Source: Pseudomonas protegens
Lineage (GTDB): Bacteria > Pseudomonadota > Gammaproteobacteria > Pseudomonadales > Pseudomonadaceae
DNA length: 64,000 nucleotides
Reading direction: 5' to 3'
Assembly (NCBI RefSeq): GCF_003363755.1
Contig: NZ_CP031396.1
Span: 2,604,001 to 2,668,000 of the forward strand
The notes beneath the pieces are model-generated. The model ran no database searches and was not told the origin of the DNA. It worked only from the letters and a program-made list of their open reading frames with translations. The first letter of the stretch is position 1. Each line of letters starts with the position of its first letter. A program made the translations under genes and the position numbers. Below, in pieces: positions 25,162-34,095 of this stretch.

Positions 25162-28100
25162 ATGTCGAGCTTCAGATTGACTGCCTTGTCCCGCGCTACC
25201 CGCCTTTGGGGCGCCAGCCTGGGCGCCGCCCTGCTCTTGCCCCTGGGCATGGTGCAGGCCGATGTCGGCCAGCCCACTCCCGATGCGACTCAGGGCGCGA
25301 CGGTGACCCAGGGTCACTTCATCAACCTGCCGATGCCCGGTGCCAGGGCCATGCCATTCGGCGCGGCCGAAACCGGCACCGAACAGCTGCAACAGGTCAC
25401 CGGGATGCGCATCCGCAGCCTGGTCCCGCAACAGGACGATACCTTCAAGGATCTGCGGGTCATGACCGGCCAGCTGGAAGGACGTGCCCGTACCCTCAGC
25501 GCCCCCGGAGAGATGACCCTCGCCGCGCGTCCCGACGGCAGCTTTCTCGCCCTGTTGCCGGACGCCAATGCGATCATTCGCGGCGACGCCAACGGCCAGC
25601 AGTCGTTGATCCACCTCGACCCCGGGGCGGCCTTTGACCCGTCGAGCGTCGACTACATCGCCAATGACGGCAGCGAGCCGCCAGCCCAGAAGGAATCACG
25701 CAGCGGCCTGCGCAGTTTCCAGGTCGACCGCAACGTCCAGGGCGAAACCGTGATCGACCTGCTGGCCGGGTTCTCCCAGGCCGCCGCCGACTATATCGGT
25801 GACCACGAAGCCTACGCCCTGGTCCAGGTAGCCTCGGTCAACCGCGCCTTGCAACAGTCCAAGGTGCAGGGCGTGCGCCTGCGCCTGGTGGGCACTCAAG
25901 TTGTGCCAAAGGATGTCGCCATCACCAGCCCCAACGTGAATCAGGTGCGCAACGTCTTCGCCGAAGGCATGCGCCGCTACAGCCCGGACGTGGTCGCCAG
26001 CTTCGTCGTTGGCATCCCCGGGGAGAACACCGCTGTGGGTTGGGGCCAGCTACCCGGGCGCTACACCATCAACTCCATCAAATCGTCCACCGTGTTCCGT
26101 CACGAACTGGCCCACAACATCGGCGGTAGCCACTGCTCCGATGGCAGCCACTACCGCTTCGGTTACAACAACGGTCGGGTCGGCACTATCCTCTGCGGCA
26201 ACCATGTGGGCTATTTCTCCAACCCGGACGTCAAGGACAGCCGCGGCGTGCCGCTGGGCAACGCGACAACCGCCAACATGGCCCGGGTCTGGCGGGAAAA
26301 CGCGGCGCTGATGTCGGCCTACAGCCCTTCCGTGATTCCGCTCGAACAGGAGCAAAGCACCTCGATCCTCAACCAGAAAGTCACCCTGGCCAGCGGTCAG
26401 ACGCGCTACTTCCCGGTGGATGTGCCCGAAGGCACCCGGCGCCTGGTATTCACCGTGGTGGACGGCGAACTTACCGAGAAGGCCGGCCAGATCCAGTTGC
26501 TGCTCAAGCGCGGCGCCCAGCCCAGCGGCTCGAGCTACGACTATCGCTCGGCACGCAGCCACAACGTCTCCCTGGGGGTCAACAACCCGCAGCCGGGACG
26601 CTGGTACCTGGCGGTCAACACCGACCACCGCGCCACCCAGGACCAGGTGCTTGAAGGCCACGCCTATGGCCTGACCCAGGACACGGCCCAGGGCCGCTAC
26701 CTGAAATTCGTCGCCACCTCCGCGGTGGACGGCAAGGACAACGCCAGCGTCGCCGAACTGCTGCTGGTGGATGCCAAGGGCAAGGCCCTGCCCCGCAATA
26801 GCTGGAAGGTCATGTCCACCAGCAGCGCGGTGCCTGGCGCAGCGGTCGGCAACCACGCCATCGACGGCAACCCCAACTCCTACTGGAGCACGGCGGCGGG
26901 GGCGCGCTACCCCCATGAAATACTGATCGACCTGGGAGCCGACAGCCGTTTCTCGCAACTGCACTACCTGCCGCGCCAGGACGCCGGCCTGAGCGGCAAC
27001 ATCAAGGGCTATCAGGTCTATGGCAGCAGCAGTGCCAACGGCGCCTGGACCCTGCTGGCCGACGGCGAATTCAGCGCCGACAACGAGGTCAAGGCCGCGT
27101 CCCTCAAGCCGGTGAATGCCGGTGAACCTCCGGTGGCGGTGATCAGCGGCAAGACCGAAGCCAACGCCGGGGACAGGATCGTCCTCGATGCCTCGGCCTC
27201 CAGCGATCCCCAGGGCAATGCCCTGAGCTTCGCCTGGGAAGCCTCGCCGCGCCTGGACTTCGACTACGACGGCGCGCGCATCAGCTTCACCGCGCCCGAG
27301 CTGCAGGAAGACACCCGCTACCGTTTCACCCTGACCCTGAGCAACGGCAAGCAGAGCAGCACCCGGACCCACGAGATGCTGATCAAGGGCAAGGCCGGCA
27401 CCGCCAGTTGCAAACCGGAATGGACGCTCAGAGGCACTTACGTCGGCAACGATGTGGTGCAGTGGAAAGGTCGTCAGTACCAGGCTCGCTGGTGGACCTC
27501 CGGCGCCGAGCCGGGCCTGGCCAGCACCACCGGCCCGGACGGCGCCGGCAAGGTCTGGCGGGACCTGGGCCCGTGCCAGAGCGAGGGTGAGAAACCGGTC
27601 GAGCCACCGGTGGAGGAAGTCAAACCGCCGGTGGCCGTGATCGGCGGTACCAGCCAGGCCAAGCCGGGCGAAACGGTCTACCTCAACGCCAGCGGGTCCA
27701 GCGACCCGGCGGGCCTGAAGCTCAGCTACAGCTGGAGCGTCAACCCTAGCGTCGCCTTTGAAGCCGCTGGCGACCTGATGAAGTTCGTCGCCCCGAAGGC
27801 CGAGCAGGATGTCACCTACAACGTCAACCTGACGGTGAACAACGGCAAGCACAGCGCCACCCGCACCCATCAGGTCAAGGTCCTGGCCGAGAAGCCGGCG
27901 CCGGTCAAGCCGCCGGTGGCGAGCATCGCCGGCGTCAGCCAGGCCAAGGGCGGTGAAACGGTGACCCTGGATGCCGCAGGCTCCAGCGATCCGGCCGGTC
28001 TAGCGCTGAGCTACCAATGGACCGTGACGCCCAGCGTCGCCTTCCAGGCCTCGGGATCGAAACTGACCTTTGTCGCGCCCAAGAGCGACAAGGACACCAG

Positions 28101-28368
28101 CTACCGCTTCACCCTGAACCTGGGCAACGGCAGCCACACGGTCAGCCGCGACCATAGCGTGACCGTGCTGGCCGACAGCGTGGAAACGCCAGCCGGTTGC
28201 CTGGGCGCCTGGAGCCGTCAAGGTACCTACCTGGCCAACGACAAGGTCAGCCACAACGGCCGCTACTACATCGCCCGCTGGTGGACCAAAGGCAACGAGC
28301 CGTCTGCTGCCACTGTCGGTGGCGAAGGCAGTGGCAAGGTCTGGCGCGACGCCGGCGCCTGTAACTGA
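25162..28368 (+). CDS. Secreted chitin-binding metzincin-like zinc metalloprotease, paralog 2 (expanded)
   Basis: The 1068-residue paralog of the preceding gene has the same order. It has a signal peptide (to about residue 33) and the zinc site H314-E-L-A-H318-N-I-G-G-S-H324, then a discoidin-like domain (about 510-650). A PKD-like domain (about 653-740) and a chitin-binding module (about 753-810; ARWWTSGAEPG) follow. Two further PKD-like domains (about 822-910 and 915-1000) and a second chitin-binding module (about 1010-1068; ARWWTKGNEPS) are extra relative to paralog 1. Linkers are Pro/Glu/Lys/Val rich. ATG at 25162 is preceded by a leader like that of paralog 1. The pair probably arose by tandem duplication followed by module gain or loss. 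Confidence 0.85.
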   Translation: MSSFRLTALSRATRLWGASLGAALLLPLGMVQADVGQPTPDATQGATVTQGHFINLPMPGARAMPFGAAETGTEQLQQVTGMRIRSLVPQQDDTFKDLRVMTGQLEGRARTLSAPGEMTLAARPDGSFLALLPDANAIIRGDANGQQSLIHLDPGAAFDPSSVDYIANDGSEPPAQKESRSGLRSFQVDRNVQGETVIDLLAGFSQAAADYIGDHEAYALVQVASVNRALQQSKVQGVRLRLVGTQVVPKDVAITSPNVNQVRNVFAEGMRRYSPDVVASFVVGIPGENTAVGWGQLPGRYTINSIKSSTVFRHELAHNIGGSHCSDGSHYRFGYNNGRVGTILCGNHVGYFSNPDVKDSRGVPLGNATTANMARVWRENAALMSAYSPSVIPLEQEQSTSILNQKVTLASGQTRYFPVDVPEGTRRLVFTVVDGELTEKAGQIQLLLKRGAQPSGSSYDYRSARSHNVSLGVNNPQPGRWYLAVNTDHRATQDQVLEGHAYGLTQDTAQGRYLKFVATSAVDGKDNASVAELLLVDAKGKALPRNSWKVMSTSSAVPGAAVGNHAIDGNPNSYWSTAAGARYPHEILIDLGADSRFSQLHYLPRQDAGLSGNIKGYQVYGSSSANGAWTLLADGEFSADNEVKAASLKPVNAGEPPVAVISGKTEANAGDRIVLDASASSDPQGNALSFAWEASPRLDFDYDGARISFTAPELQEDTRYRFTLTLSNGKQSSTRTHEMLIKGKAGTASCKPEWTLRGTYVGNDVVQWKGRQYQARWWTSGAEPGLASTTGPDGAGKVWRDLGPCQSEGEKPVEPPVEEVKPPVAVIGGTSQAKPGETVYLNASGSSDPAGLKLSYSWSVNPSVAFEAAGDLMKFVAPKAEQDVTYNVNLTVNNGKHSATRTHQVKVLAEKPAPVKPPVASIAGVSQAKGGETVTLDAAGSSDPAGLALSYQWTVTPSVAFQASGSKLTFVAPKSDKDTSYRFTLNLGNGSHTVSRDHSVTVLADSVETPAGCLGAWSRQGTYLANDKVSHNGRYYIARWWTKGNEPSAATVGGEGSGKVWRDAGACN

Positions 28369-28546
28369 TGCCTGAGGCGTGACCGCTTGCTCCGCAATCC
28401 GGTCACCCTTTCCCGGCCACTTCAGGTAAAAGGATGGGCGGCGACTGCCATCAGTCGTCGTCCGCCCTCTGCCGCTGAACGCCGTCGACTCCTCCAAGGC
28501 GCGCCCCCACTGGCAGAACACCGATGCTTTGCCAATGGAGATCCGA

Positions 28547-29608
28547 ATGCGCAAATCTGCCCTGTCCGCATGGATGCTAGCGGGCCTTTCCCTTTCCCTG
28601 TGCCTGTCCCAGGTGCAGGCCGCCGAACTCATCGGCTTTCGTGAAGTGACGCTGGCGGACGCCAGTCAGCAGCGCCCCCTGCATGTCGCCCTCTGGTACC
28701 CCACCACGGCCACCATCCCCCTCCTGCCATCGGCTGAAAACCCGATTTTCCAGGGTGTAGCGACCATCAAGAATGCCGCCCCTAGCGGCTCTGCCCATCC
28801 GCTGGTGGTGCTGTCCCATGGCTATCGCGGCAACTGGCGCAATCTCAGCTGGCTGGTATCGAGCCTGGTGGACCAAGGCTATATAGTCGCGGCTCCCGAC
28901 CATCCGGGCACCACCACATTCGACCAGCGCCCCGCAGAAGCCGCCAAGCTCTGGGAGCGCCCGCGTGACCTGAGCCGGGTCATCGACAGGCTCACCCGCG
29001 ATAACACCCTGGCCGGCACGGTCAACCCGCAGCGCATCGCCGCCATCGGCCACTCCCTGGGCGGCTGGACGGTCACCGCGCTGGCCGGCGCCCGCTACAG
29101 CCCGGAACGTTACCTGGAGGAATGCCGGCTGCATCCCAATCCACGCCTTTGCCACATAGCTCCGGAACTGGGAATCACCGCGCACAATCAGGGCCCGCTG
29201 AGCACCGATCTGCGGGACCCGCGAGTCAAGGCCGTCGTTGCGCTGGACCTGGGGTTCGCCCGCGGCTTTACCCCCGAAAGTTTGTCGACACTGCACACAC
29301 CGGTTCTGGTCCTGGGGGCCGGAGTGAACATCGCGGACATGCCCGTGGAAGAAGAGTCGGGCTATCTGAACGCCCATCTGGCGTCCCCGCCTTCGCGCTA
29401 TGAGGTCCTGGCCAATGCCAGCCACTTCAGCTTCATGCAAGTCTGCAAGCCAGGCGCCGTGGCCCTGCTCAAGGAAGAGGCGCCTGGGGATGAGATTATC
29501 TGCCGCGATGGCGATGCCGGTGATCGCCAGGGCATCCACCGGCAGGTGGCAAAGCTGATCGGCGACTTTCTGGATCAGAAGCTTGCCGGCCAACCACCGG
29601 CAGGCTGA
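28547..29608 (+). CDS. Secreted alpha/beta hydrolase, PAF-acetylhydrolase/dienelactone-hydrolase-like
   Basis: The 353-residue protein has a signal peptide (MRKSALSAWMLAGLSLSLCL, cleavage near VQA-AE). The oxyanion region is VVLSHGYRGN, the nucleophile elbow GHSLGGWT, a late acid and LANASHFSF, which supplies the likely catalytic histidine. ATG at 28547 is chosen because GGAG lies 10 bp upstream and it begins the signal peptide. The stop abuts the convergent EamA gene stop within the palindrome TGATCA. The substrate is unknown; location after the proteases suggests a secreted degradative role. Confidence 0.82.
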   Translation: MRKSALSAWMLAGLSLSLCLSQVQAAELIGFREVTLADASQQRPLHVALWYPTTATIPLLPSAENPIFQGVATIKNAAPSGSAHPLVVLSHGYRGNWRNLSWLVSSLVDQGYIVAAPDHPGTTTFDQRPAEAAKLWERPRDLSRVIDRLTRDNTLAGTVNPQRIAAIGHSLGGWTVTALAGARYSPERYLEECRLHPNPRLCHIAPELGITAHNQGPLSTDLRDPRVKAVVALDLGFARGFTPESLSTLHTPVLVLGAGVNIADMPVEEESGYLNAHLASPPSRYEVLANASHFSFMQVCKPGAVALLKEEAPGDEIICRDGDAGDRQGIHRQVAKLIGDFLDQKLAGQPPAG

Positions 29609-30517
29609 TCAGACAACCTCTTGCTGAGGAGCGGCTTTCGGCTTGCGCCACTGGGGCAGGCCGATCAGCACCACCGCGCTGATGATCACCAGCATGGCCA
29701 GGCCCTCCTCGATGCCGATGGTTTCACCGACAAAGACGATCCCCAGCAGCACCGCCACCGCCGGATTGACGTAGGCATAGCTGGTGGCCGCGGCCGGCCG
29801 CACGTGCTTGAGCAGGTACATGTAGGCGTTGAAGGCGATGATCGACCCGAAGCCGGCCAGATAGGCCAGGGCCAACCAGCCTTCCAGGGGCGGCATGGCG
29901 TCCAGATGCTCGCCGCTCAAGACGCTGCCGATCATCAGCACCACGCCACCGACGAGCATTTCCGCAGCGCTGGCCATGGCCCCCTGGGGCAGCGGCAGGT
30001 GCCTGCTCCACACTGAACCGAAGGCCCAGGCCGCAGCGGCGAAGAGCAACAAGGCCGCACCCAGCGGGCTGGATTGCAGGTTGGAACCCAGGTTGAGCAT
30101 GCCGATACCGATCATCCCGAGGATGATCCCGGCCCACTCCAGACGCGTGTTGCGTGCACCCCAGAAATAGCCGCAGAGCAAGGTGAACAAAGGCACCGTG
30201 GCCACCGCCAGGGCCGCCACTCCAGAGGTCACCCCGGAGTGTTCGGCCAGCGTCACCGCACCGTTGCCGCAACTGAGCAGCAACACGCCGATGATCCCCG
30301 CGGCCTTCCATTGCGCCCAGGTCGGTGCCGGAACCCCGCGCCAGCGCAGGAAGGCATACATCAAGCTGCCGGCGATGATGAAACGCACACCGCCGAGCAT
30401 CAACGGTGGCCAGTACTCGACGCCGATGCGGATCACCAGATAGGTCGACCCCCAGATCACGTACAGGGCAAAAAAGGCGGCAATCAACGGCAAGGGAAAA
30501 CGGCTTTGGCCAGGCAT
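29609..30517 (-). CDS. yedA: EamA-family exporter, YedA-like
   Basis: The 302-residue protein has ten predicted helices in two EamA repeats; FFALYVIWGSTYLVIRIGVE is the usual YedA opening. Proteins of this group are putative amino-acid or metabolite exporters of the inner membrane. A divergent Lrp/AsnC regulator lies 159 bp away, consistent with amino-acid-linked control. Confidence 0.85.
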   Translation of the reverse strand: MPGQSRFPLPLIAAFFALYVIWGSTYLVIRIGVEYWPPLMLGGVRFIIAGSLMYAFLRWRGVPAPTWAQWKAAGIIGVLLLSCGNGAVTLAEHSGVTSGVAALAVATVPLFTLLCGYFWGARNTRLEWAGIILGMIGIGMLNLGSNLQSSPLGAALLLFAAAAWAFGSVWSRHLPLPQGAMASAAEMLVGGVVLMIGSVLSGEHLDAMPPLEGWLALAYLAGFGSIIAFNAYMYLLKHVRPAAATSYAYVNPAVAVLLGIVFVGETIGIEEGLAMLVIISAVVLIGLPQWRKPKAAPQQEVV

Positions 30518-30676
30518 GGGGGCAGCTCGGAGCAGGCAGGGGGAGAACTATTCTAGAAAGGTGACCCGGGGAACTTAAGTTACAAAAAGTGTTTATAACG
30601 GCAGTACACTTTCCAAAACATGGAGTTCAGGGCTATATGCCGTGCTTTCGAAAGTCGTACCTATTAGAGGCCTTCC

Positions 30677-31129
30677 ATGGACAAATACGATCGCTTGCTC
30701 CTAGCCAGCCTGCTGGAAAACGGCCGGGCGAGTTACGCCGAGCTGGCGCGCAAGGTCAACCTCTCGGCGCCGGCAGTGGCCGAGCGCGTGGCCAAGCTGG
30801 AGGCCAGCGGCGTGATCACCGGTTATCAGGCCAAGGTCGATATGGCCAAGGTGGGGCTGCCGATCCAGTGCGTGATCGAACTGCGCCTGGCCCAGCATGG
30901 CAACCAGAAGAACTATGACGAACTGATCAAGATCCCCCAGCTCACCGAGTGTCATCGGGTGACGGGAGATCCTTGCGTGATCATGCAGGCTGCCGTGGGC
31001 TCGATGCCGGAGCTGGAGGAACTGATCAATCGCGTGGCCCAGTTCGGTTTCAGCAAGACTTCCATCGTGCTGTCCAGCGCCATCGAACGGCGGGTGCCCC
31101 TGGGGCAACTGGAAAGCAACGGCAAATGA
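30677..31129 (+). CDS. Lrp/AsnC-family transcriptional regulator
   Basis: The 150-residue protein has an N-terminal helix-turn-helix (ASYAELARKVNLSAPAVAER, about residues 18-37) and a C-terminal RAM ligand-binding domain (about 65-145) with CHRVTGDPCVIMQAAV. It is divergent from yedA, which it probably controls; the effector is unknown. Confidence 0.9.
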   Translation: MDKYDRLLLASLLENGRASYAELARKVNLSAPAVAERVAKLEASGVITGYQAKVDMAKVGLPIQCVIELRLAQHGNQKNYDELIKIPQLTECHRVTGDPCVIMQAAVGSMPELEELINRVAQFGFSKTSIVLSSAIERRVPLGQLESNGK

Positions 31130-31144
31130 ATCCGGAGCCTGGGC

Positions 31145-31756
31145 TCAGCCCCCGCGCTGACGTTTGAGGTGCTCGGGGATCTTGGCCGCCGGGACTTTCT
31201 GCAGCTTGCAGAGAAAGTCGTGGGACAGCTCACGCACGCCATGGGTGTGCCGCAGCTCGCCCGCCAGATGCGCCACCAGGTTGGCGGCCATTTCCGCATC
31301 GGCCATGGCCCGGTGCGCCTGACCGGTGTGGGGCAAGCCGGCGAATGAGGTCAGGGTGCCCAGCTTGTGGTTCGGCGCCGCCGGCATCAGGCGCCGGGCC
31401 AGCAGCAGGGAACAGGCGAAATTCTGCAAGCGGGTGCGCTTGATCCGCCCCAGTTCGAAATCCCAGAACTTCTGGTCGAAGGCCGCGTTGTGGGCCAGCA
31501 ACGGCGTGGTGCCGACAAACTCGTTGACCTCGTTCATCACCTGATCCGCTGGCGGGGCGCTGCGCAGCATGGCGTTGCTGATGCCGGTCAGTTGTTCGAT
31601 AAAGCCCGGCACCCGCACGCCGGCATTCATCAGGCTCTGGTAACGCTCGACGATGCGCCCCTGCTCAAGAATCACCACGGCGATTTCCGTGGCCCGGCAA
31701 CTGCTGCTCGGGGAGATTCCGGTGGTTTCAAAGTCGATGACGGCAATACGTTCCAA
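31145..31756 (-). CDS. 3'-5' exonuclease of the DnaQ/DEDDh superfamily
   Basis: The 203-residue nuclease shows ExoI DFETTG (catalytic D and E), ExoII HNAAFD and ExoIII HRAMADAE, all intact. A hydrophilic tail ends in KIPEHLKRQRGG. The start is TTG at 31756 (TTGGAACGTATTGCC); no ATG fits. It could be a repair, RNA-processing or replication-editing enzyme separate from DnaQ. Confidence 0.88.
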   Translation of the reverse strand: MERIAVIDFETTGISPSSSCRATEIAVVILEQGRIVERYQSLMNAGVRVPGFIEQLTGISNAMLRSAPPADQVMNEVNEFVGTTPLLAHNAAFDQKFWDFELGRIKRTRLQNFACSLLLARRLMPAAPNHKLGTLTSFAGLPHTGQAHRAMADAEMAANLVAHLAGELRHTHGVRELSHDFLCKLQKVPAAKIPEHLKRQRGG

Positions 31757-31783
31757 ACCTGTGCAGCTCCGTATAAAAAATGA

Positions 31784-32263
31784 TCAGCTTTTCAGCAGCA
31801 AGGCGCCTTCGATCGGCACATAGCGGGTAGCGGCGCGAATCAGCGAATTGGCAGTCAGACCCGGCACGCCATAAGCCACCGCGCTGACCCCATGCTTGTG
31901 GATGATGCGCTCGAGCAGCAGGTCGAAGTCGCCGTCGCCGGAGGCCAGCACCACTTCGTCGACCTGGGCGGCCGCGTCCATGATGTCGATGGTGATGCCC
32001 ACGTCCCAGTCGCCCTTGGCCGAGCCATCGCTGCGCTGAATGTAGGGTTTGAGTTTTACCGTGAAGCCCAGGTTGCGCAGGATCTGCTGAAACTGCTGCT
32101 GCTTGCTGTCACCGCGATCGATGGCATAGGCATAGGCTTCGACGATCTGCCCTTGCTTGCTGATATCCGCCCACAGCGCCGCGTAGTTGAAGTGACAACC
32201 ATAGGCCTGGCGGACGGTGTAATAGAGGTTCTGGACGTCGGCGAACACCGCGATTTTCTTCAC
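31784..32263 (-). CDS. NYN-domain (LabA/DUF88-type) putative nuclease
   Basis: The 159-residue PIN-like NYN protein carries conserved acidic residues in FADVQNLYY, KGDWDVGITIDIMD and LASGDGDFDLLL. GTG at 32263 is the start; it follows GAGGATTAGCG. A nearby upstream ATG is out of frame. It is on the same strand as the exonuclease 27 bp downstream, so an operon of two nucleases is likely. The RNA or DNA target is unknown. Confidence 0.88.
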   Translation of the reverse strand: MKKIAVFADVQNLYYTVRQAYGCHFNYAALWADISKQGQIVEAYAYAIDRGDSKQQQFQQILRNLGFTVKLKPYIQRSDGSAKGDWDVGITIDIMDAAAQVDEVVLASGDGDFDLLLERIIHKHGVSAVAYGVPGLTANSLIRAATRYVPIEGALLLKS

Positions 32264-32400
32264 CGCTAATCCTCATGGCGCAGCAGCGCAGGGGCTGGAA
32301 CGGGGCTCAAGACCCGAAAAGTCGCCCAGTATGCCAGTCACAAGGAATGTTCCGCGAATAATCGGTCCGGGGCAGGTGCCTGCCCCGGACCGACGGAGCC

Positions 32401-33165
32401 TCAGACGAAGGAATCGTCGTCGGAGAAGAACGAACTGTCGTCGTTGCCGTAATCGGCGTTGCTGAAGCCGCCCTGGTCGCTGTTGCCCCAGGAGTCGTTG
32501 TTGGCCAGCCGCTGATCGTCATTGCCCCAGCCACTGTTGTCGCTGGCCGGTGCCGGTTCTTCCTTGATGACTTCGACGACTTCCTGAGGCTGCTGGTTGC
32601 TGTGGAACAGGCTGCTGATGCCCTGGGCCAGCATCACCCCGCCGGCCACGCCGGCTGCGGTTTTCAAGGCCCCACCGAGGAAGCTGCTGCCGGCAGCCGG
32701 TGCCGGTTGCGGCGCATAGTTCTGCTGCGGGGCACCGAAATTCTGCTGCGGTGGCGCGCCAAAGGAAGAGCGCGACGGCTCACGCCAGCCACCGCCGGAG
32801 GATGGCGCCACACTCGGGGCCTGCGCGGGAGCCGGTTGCGACTCGCGGGAACCGCCGAAGATGCTCGACAGAAAGCCGCCACTGGCCGCCGGAGCTGCAG
32901 CGCGGGCCTGGGAGCGAGCCTGTTGCAGTTCGGCCTGCAACTGCTGCACTTGCTGGCTCAATTGTTTGTTCTGCTCATCGAGGCTTTTCAGGGCAGCCTC
33001 CTGCACCAGGATCGCCTGGGTCATGAAATACCCGGCCGCAGGCTGGCGGATCAGGTGTTCCTTGATCCGCGCTTCGGCCTGGGCGTCACGTGGAGCTGAG
33101 TCCGTCTCGGCTTGTTGCAACCGTGAAAACAGTCCATCGATCAGGGTTTGCTCTTCGCTGTTCAT
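32401..33165 (-). CDS. DUF2076-family protein
   Basis: The 254-residue protein has a helical, charged N-terminus (MNSEEQTLIDGLFSRLQQAE) with a coiled coil about residues 55-90, then a low-complexity Pro/Gln/Ala/Ser region. A glycine-rich segment resembling a membrane-associated stretch (LGGALKTAAGVAGGVMLAQG) precedes a very acidic Asn/Asp/Ser tail. ATG at 33165 follows AGAGG. Its function is unknown. Confidence 0.8.
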   Translation of the reverse strand: MNSEEQTLIDGLFSRLQQAETDSAPRDAQAEARIKEHLIRQPAAGYFMTQAILVQEAALKSLDEQNKQLSQQVQQLQAELQQARSQARAAAPAASGGFLSSIFGGSRESQPAPAQAPSVAPSSGGGWREPSRSSFGAPPQQNFGAPQQNYAPQPAPAAGSSFLGGALKTAAGVAGGVMLAQGISSLFHSNQQPQEVVEVIKEEPAPASDNSGWGNDDQRLANNDSWGNSDQGGFSNADYGNDDSSFFSDDDSFV

Positions 33166-33345
33166 GGCGACCTCTTTAGATTGCCGGTAAAAATCTGGTC
33201 CGTGCCCCCACAGGGCCGCGGTACGCACCAGTTATGGGGTTGGGGCGACGACTTTCAATGGTCTTTACTCAAGGTTTACGTTTGCTCCCGAGGGGCCAGC
33301 TTCGGTTAAAGTGTTCAACCGCTTGGTCAACTGCGATCCCCATCA

Positions 33346-34008
33346 ATGACTCCGTTAGATGTTCTGCGCGACTCTTTCTATTTTTTCCAACGCAACTTCG
33401 GCCGCATCGCCCAACTGTGCCTGCCCCTGGTGATTCTCGAAGCGCTGCTGCAACAAGGCGTCAGCAGCGCCCTGGGCGAGAATGCCTTTCCCGGCTCCAG
33501 CGTGGTGGTGGGGCTCTTGCTCTATCCGCTGTACACCGGCGCGCTGATCCTGTTTCTCGACGCCCGCACCCGGGGGGAATCGCCTCGCAACCGTGATCTT
33601 TGGGCCATGGCCCTGAGCCTGTGGCCGCGCTTCGCCGTGCTGACGGCGGTCAGCACGCTGCTGATTCTTCTCGGGCTGTCGCTGTATTTGCTGCCGGGGC
33701 TGTGGCTGATGGTGGTGCTGGCCTTCGCCGAGTACCTGCTGGTGCTCAAGGGCCTGGCGCCCCTGGCGGCCATCAAGGAAAGCCTGCGTCTGAGCCGCGG
33801 GCACTTCCTGCGCATCCTGTTGTGCATCCTGGCGGTCATGGCCCCGTTGTGGCTGCTCAAAGGGGCGAGCGAAACCGCCTATCCCGATCCGCACAACCCG
33901 ATCCTGTCCCTGGCCATCGACAGCGCTTACAGCTTCCTGCAGCTGTTCACCAGCGTGGTGCTGTTCCGCCTGTACATGCTCATCAACGAGCCAACGGACA
34001 ACCGCTGA
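33346..34008 (+). CDS. YciC-family inner-membrane protein
   Basis: The 220-residue integral membrane protein has about five to six hydrophobic helices and opens MTPLDVLRDSFYFFQRNF, matching the YciC group. Its function is unknown; a role in envelope homeostasis is a family-level guess. The next gene starts 87 bp downstream on the same strand. Confidence 0.8.
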   Translation: MTPLDVLRDSFYFFQRNFGRIAQLCLPLVILEALLQQGVSSALGENAFPGSSVVVGLLLYPLYTGALILFLDARTRGESPRNRDLWAMALSLWPRFAVLTAVSTLLILLGLSLYLLPGLWLMVVLAFAEYLLVLKGLAPLAAIKESLRLSRGHFLRILLCILAVMAPLWLLKGASETAYPDPHNPILSLAIDSAYSFLQLFTSVVLFRLYMLINEPTDNR

Positions 34009-34095
34009 TTCACCTTGCGGCCGCTCTACCCCTTGGGTGAGCGCCGCGCACTCGGTTATGCTCCGGCCCATCCTGCAACGCCATAAGCCGAGCCG

